Below the pieces are notes generated by a model. It was not told the origin of the DNA. It did no database searches and saw only the letters and a list, made by a program, of their open reading frames with translations. A program made the position numbers and the translations under genes. Source: CAZBWE01 sp964495465 (GTDB taxonomy: Bacteria > Planctomycetota > Phycisphaerae > Sedimentisphaerales > Anaerobacaceae). From it: a stretch of DNA of 12,552 nucleotides. Positions 6,795 to 12,552 of the stretch are shown here, piece by piece. Location of the stretch: positions 1 through 12,552 of the forward strand of contig CAZBWE010000066.1 of the NCBI GenBank assembly GCA_964495465.1, in the 5' to 3' direction. Each line of letters begins with the position of its first letter. The stretch's first letter is position 1.

Positions 6795-8303
6795 CTAAAC
6801 CAAAGCGTTGAGATACTCTTCGAGATTGGTATAACCATCACTGTCGCTATCCAGTGAGCCGTCGGAGCCATCTTTCGGGTCAAGGCCCCTTTCGGTTTCC
6901 CAGTCATCCGGCATACCGTCATTATCGCTGTCAACAGGAGCAGGCAGAGAGTTCAGGACTGGCCAGCCGCCGACATCGTCTTCGTCGTCGATAATACCGC
7001 CCGTTCCGTTTATCACACCATTTATAACGCGAATATCCACCTCATCACGCCTGGGAGCAGCAGTACCGACATCCGCGAGGACCCTCTGGTAAGCCGTGTG
7101 GGCATCATCCGTGGTCACAGGTGCGACGGGTATCTGCTCAGACTGCTTGTATGCCTGTTTATCGGCATCAGAAAATTTCCTGAAATCAACCAGCGACCAT
7201 GGGTCAGCCGGTATAGTACCATCCATACTATTACCGCTAAAATATGCCCTGCTGGAAGCGGTGTCTTCCCGAAAAGCAAATGTGCCTTTAGAATCCGGGC
7301 CCTGCTTGTAATAATTGCCGACGAAGTTCATTCTTGTCAGGCTTTTTCTGCCGTTTGCCCCATCGGCATTATATCCGGCGTATGAGCCGCTCCAGTTGTA
7401 AATCACGTTATTGCGGAAATCCAACACTAAACCGACAGGGTCGATATCGGATGTGAGGTAATTACCCGGGCGGGGACTTCGGCCCCTGTGATGCGCATAA
7501 AGATTATGATGAAAAGTATATCTGTTGCCATAACACCCATCGATTAAGGAACCATAACCGTGACATCCCTTCGGGTGAACCGAACAATTCAAGCTCTCGG
7601 TAATCATACACCACTGAATGGTAACATTGCCTAACGGGCCGCTGCCATGGTCGGCGACGGACAGCGTTTCATCCACTCCCCAGCTTACCGAACAATGGTC
7701 GATTATGACGTTATAGCTGCCCTCGCCAACCGTCAGGCCGTCCACCGCTTCACCCATATCGTCGCCCGGACGGCAGCGTATATAGCGGATAATCACATGC
7801 TGGGTTGCAACGTGAAGAGCATAGTTCTTCAGACAAATACCGTCGCCCGGCGCAGTCTGCCCGGCGATAGTAATATAAGGATTCACTATCACCAAAGGCG
7901 ACTTCAGTTCTATAGTGCCGGAGACTCGAAAAATGATTATCCTGGCCCCCTCTGCCTCGACGGCCTGTCGCAGAGAGCTGGGGCCTTTGTCGTCAAGGTT
8001 CGTAACCTCATAAACCTTCCCCCCTCGCCCGCCGACAGCCCACATACCGGCACCCTCGGCGCCGGGAAAGGCCGGTACTTTTGCAGCAAATGTGGTATAT
8101 CTCTCGAGGCAGAGTGCATTTATCAAACCGTCTGATAAACCGGACAGATAGGTATAGTCACAGCACAAGGTGCTGCCCGAAACAGACCCAAGATATGACG
8201 GCTGCTGTATTTGCGCCACAGCAACGGCAGACAATAAGCTTACAAGAGACATAAAAATAATCGCCAGCCGGCAACTAACATATTTTTGGCTTTTAATTTT
8301 CAT
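6795..8303 (-). CDS. Secreted pectate lyase-like protein (PL1 type) with C-terminal Ca-binding tail
   Basis: The 502-residue product has a signal peptide (hydrophobic 12-29, likely cleavage after AVA at 30) and should be exported. The catalytic beta-helix starts at VPAFPGAEGAGMWAVGGRGG (76-95). It shows polysaccharide lyase family 1 features: LRQAVEAEGARIIIFRVSGTI (111-131), ITIAGQTAPG (144-153), the Ca-site region IIDHCSVSWGVDETLSV (200-216) and the Arg-rich FHHNLYAHHRGRSPRPG (264-280) expected to hold the catalytic base. It is predicted to cleave polygalacturonate or related uronate polymers by beta-elimination. The C terminus has two acidic D-x-D-x-D-G-type loops (DSDNDG at 458-463, DSDSDG at 485-490), like bacterial thrombospondin-3 repeats, not a full dockerin. 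A Cys-containing stretch (about 41-70) between signal and helix is unassigned. The ATG at 8303 is chosen over a TTG at 8333, which would precede the signal peptide. Confidence 0.85.
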   Translation of the reverse strand: MKIKSQKYVSCRLAIIFMSLVSLLSAVAVAQIQQPSYLGSVSGSTLCCDYTYLSGLSDGLINALCLERYTTFAAKVPAFPGAEGAGMWAVGGRGGKVYEVTNLDDKGPSSLRQAVEAEGARIIIFRVSGTIELKSPLVIVNPYITIAGQTAPGDGICLKNYALHVATQHVIIRYIRCRPGDDMGEAVDGLTVGEGSYNVIIDHCSVSWGVDETLSVADHGSGPLGNVTIQWCMITESLNCSVHPKGCHGYGSLIDGCYGNRYTFHHNLYAHHRGRSPRPGNYLTSDIDPVGLVLDFRNNVIYNWSGSYAGYNADGANGRKSLTRMNFVGNYYKQGPDSKGTFAFREDTASSRAYFSGNSMDGTIPADPWSLVDFRKFSDADKQAYKQSEQIPVAPVTTDDAHTAYQRVLADVGTAAPRRDEVDIRVINGVINGTGGIIDDEDDVGGWPVLNSLPAPVDSDNDGMPDDWETERGLDPKDGSDGSLDSDSDGYTNLEEYLNALV

Positions 8304-8314
8304 TTTCCACTCGC

Positions 8315-8343
8315 AGCGTATCCAGCAAGGCAAAAATTGTCAA
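8315..8343 (-). promoter_or_regulatory. Proximal candidate promoter for the pectate lyase
   Basis: Minus-strand TTGACA (8343-8338, perfect) and TACGCT (8320-8315, weak) lie 17 bases apart. Initiation here would leave only a few bases before the ATG at 8303, giving a nearly leaderless mRNA. It is less convincing than the distal promoter. Confidence 0.25.
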
Positions 8344-8394
8344 GCAAATTGCATTGGTGAACCGCCGAAAACCACAAAATAGAAAGTTCGAGGA

Positions 8395-8424
8395 ATTAAA
8401 AATGTTTTCGTGGAAAATTGTCAA
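8395..8424 (-). promoter_or_regulatory. Distal candidate promoter for the pectate lyase
   Basis: Minus-strand TTGACA (8424-8419, perfect) and TTTAAT (8400-8395, five of six) are 18 bases apart. The predicted leader is about 85 nt. It overlaps, back to back, the plus-strand extended -10 at 8431-8439, so the two divergent transcripts may compete. Confidence 0.5.
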
Positions 8425-8430
8425 CAGCTC

Positions 8431-8439
8431 TGCTATACT
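8431..8439 (+). promoter_or_regulatory. Candidate extended -10 promoter for SRP RNA and dnaX
   Basis: TGCTATACT is an extended -10 element (TG-N-TATACT) with no good -35 at the right distance. Initiation would be near 8446, about 55 bases before the mature SRP RNA, so 5' processing would be needed. A weaker start nearer the RNA inside the AT-rich heptamer tract cannot be excluded. Confidence 0.35.
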
Positions 8440-8464
8440 AAGCTGCATATTGTATCAGAAATGA

Positions 8465-8499
8465 AATAATCAATAGTAAATAATCATTAATCAATTATT
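8465..8499. repeat. AATAATC-type heptamer array in the SRP RNA leader
   Basis: Five consecutive heptamers (AATAATC, AATAGTA, AATAATC, ATTAATC, AATTATT) end three bases before the SRP RNA. The tract is entirely A/T-rich and would be transcribed if the upstream extended -10 is used. Confidence 0.6.
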
Positions 8500-8501
8500 A
8501 T

Positions 8502-8598
8502 GGCCGGGTCCCATGCAAGCCGAGCCCGCAAACCTGGTCAGGCGGGGAACCGAGCAGCCATAAGTGTGTGCTTAGCTGTGCTGTGGGTAAACCCGGCC
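8502..8598 (+). ncRNA. ffs: Small bacterial signal recognition particle RNA (4.5S type)
   Basis: The RNA binds Ffh and FtsY for co-translational targeting of membrane and secreted proteins. The conserved domain IV is clear at about 8534-8559: GGTCAGG, a CGG/CCG stem capped by the GGAA tetraloop, then AGCAGCC. The ends pair perfectly: GGCCGGGT (8502-8509) with ACCCGGCC (8591-8598). The inner segments CCCA and TGGG continue the rod. At about 97 nt it is the short form without an Alu domain. Four T follow at once, so the closing stem could act partly as a terminator. dnaX starts 12 bases downstream, a neighbourhood also seen in other bacteria. Confidence 0.95.
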
Positions 8599-8610
8599 TT
8601 TTAAATTGCT

Positions 8611-10044
8611 ATGGCTTATACAGTACTGGCAAGAAAATACAGGTCGCAGACGTTTGATGACGTCGTCGGGCAGGATGCAATCAGCCAGACGCTCAAAAAC
8701 GCCATCAAGACCGGTAGGGTCGCTCACGCATATCTATTTTCGGGCACACGCGGCGTCGGCAAGACTACTATGGCCAGAATCCTGGCAAAATCGCTTAACT
8801 GCCTTTCCGTCGATGGGCCGACCACAAAGCCGTGCTGCAAGTGCGATAGCTGCACGGCAATAAATATCGGTGAAGATATCGACGTCATCGAAATAGACGG
8901 CGCCTCGAACAACAGAGTTGACGAGATTCGTGAGCTTCGCGAAAACGTCATATACCGCCCTGCACGGTCGAGATTCAAAATCTATATCATCGATGAAGTT
9001 CATATGCTGACAACGGGCGCATTTAATGCCCTGCTTAAGACGCTGGAAGAGCCGCCCAGCCACGTCAAGTTTATATTTGCCACCACCGAGCCGAATAAAG
9101 TCATCCTGACCATTCAATCCAGATGCCAGCGGTTCGATTTTAATAATATCCCGGCAACCAAAATCGCAGAGCAGCTAAAGTCCATCCTCAAGCAGGAAAA
9201 AATAAAATACGAAGAGGATATTCTTCTGCCGTTAGCAAAAATGGCAAACGGCTCGATGAGAGACGGCCTGAGTCTGCTGGATAGATTGATAAGTACCGGT
9301 ATCGAACCTTTAACAACTGAACTGCTGGAGCAATATTTAGGCAGGGCGAACAGCGAAAAAATCTATCATCTAATCGCCAGAATCGGCGACAGCGATGCAG
9401 CCGGGACGCTTTCGGCCATTGAGGATTTAATCAACAGCGGCATAGGCGAGGTGCAGATTGTCGATTCGCTTATCGACTATATGCGGGATTTGATGGTGGT
9501 TAAATCGACAGGAGTTGACAGCGTGCTTCTGGCTTTGACCAGCGAGCAGCGAAAACGCGCAGGCGAATTAGCTGAAAAATTCGATACCGCTGCGCTTGTT
9601 TACAATATCACCGCACTGGAAAAATTGCGATGGACGCTGAAAAACAGCGACACTCCAAGAGCGCTTCTGGATGCCCTGCTGCTGCGGTTTGCCCTGAGCG
9701 AGCATTTCCTGAATGTTGACGTTCTTCTGTCGCAGTTGCAGGGTGGTTCTGCTCCTGACGTTAAAAAAAAACAGCCGATAAACGTAAGGATTGAAACGAG
9801 GGACGAGGAACGAGGGAAGACAGAGGACAGACGACAGACGACAGACGACGGACGACAGACGACGGAGGACGGACGACAGAAGGCGGAGAACGGACGACGG
9901 AGGATGGATGAAAAAACAGAGGTGAACAATAAGCAACGAACGAAAACAACCATACGGAGCAGAAACGAAATAATGAGCGACCCCGCCGTAAAGACCGTCC
10001 TCATCGGCCTCGACGCTACAATCACCGGTATCGAAGAAGACTAA
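8611..10044 (+). CDS. dnaX: DNA polymerase III subunit tau/gamma (clamp loader ATPase)
   Basis: The protein is the ATPase motor of the clamp loader that places the sliding clamp on DNA. Walker A is GTRGVGKTT (45-53). The zinc site is C64, C75, C78, C81, with an extra C76. Walker B is IIDEVHML (126-133), sensor 1 is FATTEPNK (156-163), the arginine finger lies in SRCQRFDF (170-177) and sensor 2 in GSMRDGLSLLDR (214-225). Domain III ends near 370. The tail is short (477 residues in all, against 643 in E. coli). It contains AAA AAA AAA (K385-387), a heptapeptide-repeat linker (395-433), and an end (DPAVKTVLIGLDATITGIEED) that looks like the usual DnaX C terminus. There is no Shine-Dalgarno: the ATG is 12 bases after the SRP RNA. 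It is followed by recR after 49 bases. Confidence 0.95.
   Translation: MAYTVLARKYRSQTFDDVVGQDAISQTLKNAIKTGRVAHAYLFSGTRGVGKTTMARILAKSLNCLSVDGPTTKPCCKCDSCTAINIGEDIDVIEIDGASNNRVDEIRELRENVIYRPARSRFKIYIIDEVHMLTTGAFNALLKTLEEPPSHVKFIFATTEPNKVILTIQSRCQRFDFNNIPATKIAEQLKSILKQEKIKYEEDILLPLAKMANGSMRDGLSLLDRLISTGIEPLTTELLEQYLGRANSEKIYHLIARIGDSDAAGTLSAIEDLINSGIGEVQIVDSLIDYMRDLMVVKSTGVDSVLLALTSEQRKRAGELAEKFDTAALVYNITALEKLRWTLKNSDTPRALLDALLLRFALSEHFLNVDVLLSQLQGGSAPDVKKKQPINVRIETRDEERGKTEDRRQTTDDGRQTTEDGRQKAENGRRRMDEKTEVNNKQRTKTTIRSRNEIMSDPAVKTVLIGLDATITGIEED
9763..9771 (+). promoter_or_regulatory. A9 slippery run predicted to produce a gamma-like short form of DnaX
   Basis: Nine consecutive A encode K385-387 in frame, right after the clamp-loader core. 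Thermus thermophilus dnaX makes gamma by transcriptional slippage at an A9 run, and E. coli by -1 ribosomal frameshifting at A AAA AAG. Here a -1 shift adds TADKRKD and stops at TGA 9792-9794. A +1 shift adds two residues and stops at TAA 9779-9781. Either product has about 389-394 residues and lacks the repeat tail. A GGGTGG lies 16 bases upstream, farther than the E. coli stimulator. I see no strong downstream hairpin, which favours transcriptional slippage. Confidence 0.55.
9795..9909. repeat. Translated GACAGAC/GACGGAC heptamer array inside dnaX
   Basis: Sixteen 7-base units: three of form RACGAGG (9795-9815), a 3-nt phase break (9816-9818), then thirteen of form GACRGAN with decay at the 3' end. 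Because 7 and 3 share no factor, each reading frame cycles through the same heptapeptide, here seen as RQTTDDG, RQTTEDG, RQKAENG. No frame on either strand hits a stop in the regular units. This explains several long antisense open frames opposite it, which are not genes. Confidence 0.9.
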
Positions 10045-10093
10045 GAAAATGATTATTGATTATTTCATCAGAACATATCAAGAGATATAAATC
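10045..10093. other. dnaX-recR spacer where ybaB/ebfC is often found
   Basis: The 49-bp gap holds two tandem TGATTAT heptamers (10050-10063) and a weak purine-rich AAGAGAT before the recR GTG. It contains no trace of the small nucleoid protein gene ybaB/ebfC that commonly separates dnaX and recR, and no terminator. The two genes are probably co-transcribed. Confidence 0.6.
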
Positions 10094-10699
10094 GTGAGTG
10101 GCGTTTATACTGAAAGTTTGAATAAGTTAATAGAGGAGTTTGGGAAGCTGCCGGGGATAGGGGCGAAGACAGCGGAACGGCTGGCTTTTCATATTTTGAA
10201 GTCCCGGCCGGATGAAGCTATGGCATTAGCTAATGCCGTCCGAGATGTCAAAAACAAAATCAAACGCTGCAAAGTCTGCTACAATTACTCGGAACAGCCA
10301 ACGTGCGAAATATGCTCCGACCAGAGGCGGGATAAGAGCTTGATATGCGTTGTCGAGCAGCCCAAAGACGTGGTTGCCCTGGAGAAAACCGGGGCGTGCA
10401 AGTGGCTCTACCACGTGCTCGGCGGGCATATTGCACCACTGGACGGAGTCGAGCCGGACGATTTGACCATTGATAAGCTCGTCGAACGCATTCGAAAAGG
10501 CGAAGTCAGGGAAATCATAATGGCCACCAATCCCAATATGGCCGGCGACGGAACAGCACTTTATATAAGCTCGCTGCTTAGAGATACGGGCGTTAAAATC
10601 ACCCGCCTGGCGAGAGGTCTGCCCACAGGCAGCACAATCGAATACGCAAGCGGCAAAATGCTTACCGACGCTATAATCGGAAGACGACAATTAGAGTAA
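10094..10699 (+). CDS. recR: Recombination mediator protein RecR
   Basis: RecR, with RecO and RecF, helps load RecA on SSB-coated single-stranded DNA during gap repair; some RecR proteins form DNA-encircling rings. The helix-hairpin-helix is at LPGIGAKTAERLAFH (19-33). The four-Cys zinc finger is C59, C62, C71, C74. The Toprim domain starts LICVVEQPKDVVALEKTG (83-100) and continues with ATNPNMAGDGTALY (144-157). The C-terminal LARGLPTGSTIEYA (172-185) is characteristic. At 201 residues it has normal length and all motifs. The start is GTG at 10094, with only a weak purine stretch upstream. It follows dnaX by 49 bases. Confidence 0.97.
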   Translation: MSGVYTESLNKLIEEFGKLPGIGAKTAERLAFHILKSRPDEAMALANAVRDVKNKIKRCKVCYNYSEQPTCEICSDQRRDKSLICVVEQPKDVVALEKTGACKWLYHVLGGHIAPLDGVEPDDLTIDKLVERIRKGEVREIIMATNPNMAGDGTALYISSLLRDTGVKITRLARGLPTGSTIEYASGKMLTDAIIGRRQLE

Positions 10700-10728
10700 T
10701 CAGCAATTTTTAAACCACCAACAGATTC

Positions 10729-10757
10729 TTGACGAAGTATCCCTGCCCGCTTATGAT
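10729..10757 (+). promoter_or_regulatory. Strong sigma-70 promoter for rpoN
   Basis: TTGACG (10729-10734) and TATGAT (10752-10757) are exactly 17 bases apart and match five of six bases each. A second TATAAT overlaps at 10757-10762. The predicted leader is about 80 nt. It shows that rpoN can be expressed independently of recR. Confidence 0.7.
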
Positions 10758-10801
10758 ATAATAAAGTTGTCTATAGTTCCTCGCTCACAGTAGATAACAG
10801 A

Positions 10802-10822
10802 CGAAATTCGAGATACGAGTCA
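10802..10822. repeat. Three CGA-starting heptamers in the rpoN leader
   Basis: CGAAATT, CGAGATA and CGAGTCA follow in tandem between the rpoN promoter and its ribosome-binding site. This is a short and degenerate tract, listed because it shares the 7-nt step of the other clusters. Confidence 0.35.
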
Positions 10823-10843
10823 GGTTAGTTTACAGGTGCAACT

Positions 10844-12358
10844 ATGAAGCTGGAGATGAGAGGTGACCTGCGGATGGAGCAAAGGATGAAGCTCGCTCCG
10901 CATATGATTCAATCGATGGAGATTCTCCAGCTTCCAATCCTTGCCCTTCAGGAAAGAATCGAGCAGGAGCTGAACAGCAACCCCATACTGGAGCTTTCCG
11001 AGCCCTCAAATCCCGAAGAAGCCGAGCCGGTCGAAGAGCAAACTCCGGATGATATAGGCGAAAAGGACCTCATCGTTAATACCGACAATGACAAGGTCGA
11101 GGACTTTCAGCGTCTTGACGGTATCAGCGATGATTACAATGACTATCTGCAGCAGGCCGAGCCCTACCACCCACGTCCACGATACGACCAGCCGGACAAA
11201 AAACTGGAGGCACTGAAAAATACGGCGGCATATCCACTATCGCTGCACGAATATCTTTCAGAGCAATGGCAGATGGTCGAGGTCCCGGAAGCCGTTAAAA
11301 AAGCCGGCAGTATGATTATCGATTACATCAATGACAGGGGGTATTTATCGGTAAGATTAGAGCAGCTGCATAACAAAGACAGAAACGATTTCACATTCGA
11401 TGATTTGAAGGCCGCACTGGAGCTTGTGCAACAGTTAGAGCCGGCGGGCGTCGGTGCACGCGACCTGCGTGAGTGCCTGCTCATCCAGATGGCTCAAAGC
11501 ACCGAAGAAAAACCCCATTTTGCAAAAGAAAAGCAAAATGGAGACACCGATGCGAGCTTTGAAAAGCGGCTGATTTCCGAACATATAAATGAGCTGCTTG
11601 AAAATCGGCTGCCGGATATCGCCAGAAAGATGAATTGCGACTTCGAGAAAATCAACCGTGCTGTAGAACACATCAGCAAGCTTGATACTTCCCCCGGCTT
11701 ACAAATTGGCCGGGACCGAAACTACCCAATTACCGCCGATGTAATTGTGGAGCCATCGGAAAACGGTGATGACTACACCGTCCGCCTGGCTGATACCAAC
11801 GTGCCGAACTTAAGGATAAATAACTACTATGTAAAACTGGCAAAAAATGAGAGTATAGGTGAAAAAACAAAAAAGTTTTTGCAGGACAACATCCTTTCCG
11901 CCCGGTGGATTATAGATGCGATAGAGCAGCGAAACAACACCCTGCTCAAAGTAGCCAAAGCAATAGTGAAATATCAGAAGGATTTCTTTGACAACGGCCA
12001 GCTCTACCTGCGTCCTCTTCCGATGTCGAAAGTCGCCGACGAAGTTGGAGTGCATCTGGCCACCGTCTCCCGCGCCGTTGCCGGCAAATACATGCAGTGC
12101 TCGTGGGGAATACTGCCTCTGCGAAAATTCTTTAGCGGCGGCACCGAAGACGCCAACGGCGAAGGCCTAAGCTGGGAAGCCGTCCGGGGCAAACTGCAGC
12201 AGATTATCGACGCCGAAGATAAAACCAGGCCTCTAAGCGACACCCAGATATGCAAAAAACTTGCAGAGGCCGGTATAAAAAATCTGGCCAGGCGAACCGT
12301 CGCAAAGTACCGCAAGCTCCTCAACATCCCCGCCGCAAGATTTAGAAAAAAATACTGA
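10844..12358 (+). CDS. rpoN: RNA polymerase sigma-54 factor
   Basis: Sigma-54 directs RNA polymerase to -24/-12 promoters and needs an ATP-dependent enhancer-binding activator. Region I is Gln/Leu/Met-rich (about 1-50, QRMKLAPHMIQSMEILQLP). Region II is acidic (52-120). The core-binding domain spans roughly 125-330. The helix-turn-helix is at LPMSKVADEVGVHLATVSRAV (392-412), followed by GILPLRKFFSGG (422-433). The RpoN box ARRTVAKYRK is intact (482-491). At 504 residues the length is normal. The ATG at 10844 has AGGTG five bases upstream, one of the better ribosome-binding sites here. The usual lptB/hpf/ptsN neighbours are absent. The gene has its own promoter and is followed by an ArsR-type gene. 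Confidence 0.97.
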   Translation: MKLEMRGDLRMEQRMKLAPHMIQSMEILQLPILALQERIEQELNSNPILELSEPSNPEEAEPVEEQTPDDIGEKDLIVNTDNDKVEDFQRLDGISDDYNDYLQQAEPYHPRPRYDQPDKKLEALKNTAAYPLSLHEYLSEQWQMVEVPEAVKKAGSMIIDYINDRGYLSVRLEQLHNKDRNDFTFDDLKAALELVQQLEPAGVGARDLRECLLIQMAQSTEEKPHFAKEKQNGDTDASFEKRLISEHINELLENRLPDIARKMNCDFEKINRAVEHISKLDTSPGLQIGRDRNYPITADVIVEPSENGDDYTVRLADTNVPNLRINNYYVKLAKNESIGEKTKKFLQDNILSARWIIDAIEQRNNTLLKVAKAIVKYQKDFFDNGQLYLRPLPMSKVADEVGVHLATVSRAVAGKYMQCSWGILPLRKFFSGGTEDANGEGLSWEAVRGKLQQIIDAEDKTRPLSDTQICKKLAEAGIKNLARRTVAKYRKLLNIPAARFRKKY

Positions 12359-12367
12359 TTTGACCAT

Positions 12368-12397
12368 AAATTCTTTCTTAAATTCTCCAAAAATTCT
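12368..12397. repeat. Three AAATTCT direct repeats after rpoN
   Basis: AAATTCT occurs at 12368-12374, 12380-12386 and 12391-12397, start-to-start 12 and 11 bases, about one helical turn each. This could be a protein-binding array on one DNA face, or chance in AT-rich sequence. No terminator hairpin is visible after rpoN. Confidence 0.35.
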
Positions 12398-12420
12398 TGA
12401 TTTCCCCAAACTTCATATTA

Positions 12421-12444
12421 CTATATGAGTATATAATCATATAG
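12421..12444 (+). promoter_or_regulatory. ArsR/SmtB-type operator overlapping the -10 of the downstream gene
   Basis: CTATATGA (12421-12428) and TCATATAG (12437-12444) form a perfect 8-bp inverted repeat with an 8-base spacer. The TGA-N8-TCA spacing equals that of known ArsR/SmtB operators (core TGAA-N6-TTCA). A perfect TATAAT (12432-12437) lies within it; the -35 is weak. A repressor bound here would block its own promoter. Confidence 0.65.
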
Positions 12445-12468
12445 CTACTAAGTTCTGAAAGGAAACAA

Positions 12469-12552
12469 ATGTCGAATTTGAAGAAACAACTGCTATATGA
12501 AAAACAGGCAGAGATTGCAAAGGCGATAGCACATCCACTGCGGATTGCGATT
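12469..12552 (+). CDS. ArsR-family winged-helix regulator (N-terminal 28 residues; runs off the window)
   Basis: Only the first 28 codons are present. They end in AKAIAHPLRIAI, the helix that opens the ArsR/SmtB winged-helix domain (compare LADPTRLRIL-type segments). The ATG at 12469 has AAAGGA five bases upstream, a good ribosome-binding site. The palindrome at 12421-12444 suggests self-repression. The sensing residues lie beyond the window, so metal, redox or other ligand cannot be stated. Confidence 0.75.
   Translation, partial: MSNLKKQLLYEKQAEIAKAIAHPLRIAI

Noticed and set aside
6795..6935. Dockerin domain at the pectate lyase C terminus (cellulosome-like)
   Set aside because: Only two acidic loops with thrombospondin-3-like spacing are present; the duplicated dockerin helix-loop repeat is not.
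8304..8333. Upstream TTG start for the pectate lyase
   Set aside because: It adds ten residues ahead of a typical signal peptide beginning MKIK, and it overlaps the proximal promoter candidate.
9568..10025. Several long antisense open frames opposite the dnaX tail
   Set aside because: The heptamer array lacks stops in all six frames, so overlapping open frames are expected. Peptides are low-complexity Ser/Val/Arg-rich, while dnaX on the plus strand is certain.
10700..10843. Sigma-54 (-24/-12) promoter for autoregulation of rpoN
   Set aside because: No GG-N10-GC element of the TGGCAC-N5-TTGC type is seen; a sigma-70 promoter fits much better.
11866..11884. A-rich stretch in rpoN as a second slippage site
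   Set aside because: The A runs are short (six), interrupted by C, and lie in the middle of a conserved full-length protein with no reason for a truncated form.

Overview
The window looks like chromosomal DNA of an uncultured planctomycete, most likely Phycisphaerae/Sedimentisphaerales. I infer this from several things together: a periplasm-spanning AsmA-type protein in a diderm, a secreted pectate lyase with a Ca-binding C-terminal tail, weak or absent Shine-Dalgarno sequences, and intergenic repeats of a kind I associate with such genomes from memory. I see no phage, IS, CRISPR or tRNA genes. Base composition looks even throughout.

Layout. Positions 1-519 hold no credible gene, only degenerate short repeats. 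A minus-strand isochorismatase-fold protein (520-1206) follows; it lacks the nucleophilic Cys. Across a divergent promoter region lies trmB (1436-2068, +), which converges on the next block with only 3 bp between stop codons. That block runs on the minus strand in the order pectate lyase (8303 to 6795), purD (6727 to 5456), and a 1100-residue AsmA/YhdP-like protein (5374 to 2072). From 8400 everything is on the plus strand: the small bacterial SRP RNA (8502-8598), dnaX (8611-10044), recR (10094-10699), rpoN with its own strong promoter (10844-12358), and the first 28 codons of an ArsR-type regulator (12469 onward) behind a palindromic operator.

How the genes relate. SRP RNA, dnaX and recR form a housekeeping cluster, but the ybaB/ebfC gene often found between dnaX and recR is missing. 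dnaX carries a run of nine A at the end of the clamp-loader core. A slip in either direction gives a stop within eight codons, so a short gamma-like protein is predicted beside the full-length tau-like one. The minus-strand genes mix cell-envelope, purine and carbohydrate functions with no obvious pathway link.

The most unusual feature is scattered but consistent. Most intergenic gaps, and one piece of coding sequence (the dnaX tail), contain tandem repeats with a 7-nt period. The unit sequence differs from cluster to cluster, but the period stays at seven. In dnaX the repeat is translated into a heptapeptide repeat, and it begins directly after the frameshift stop codon.
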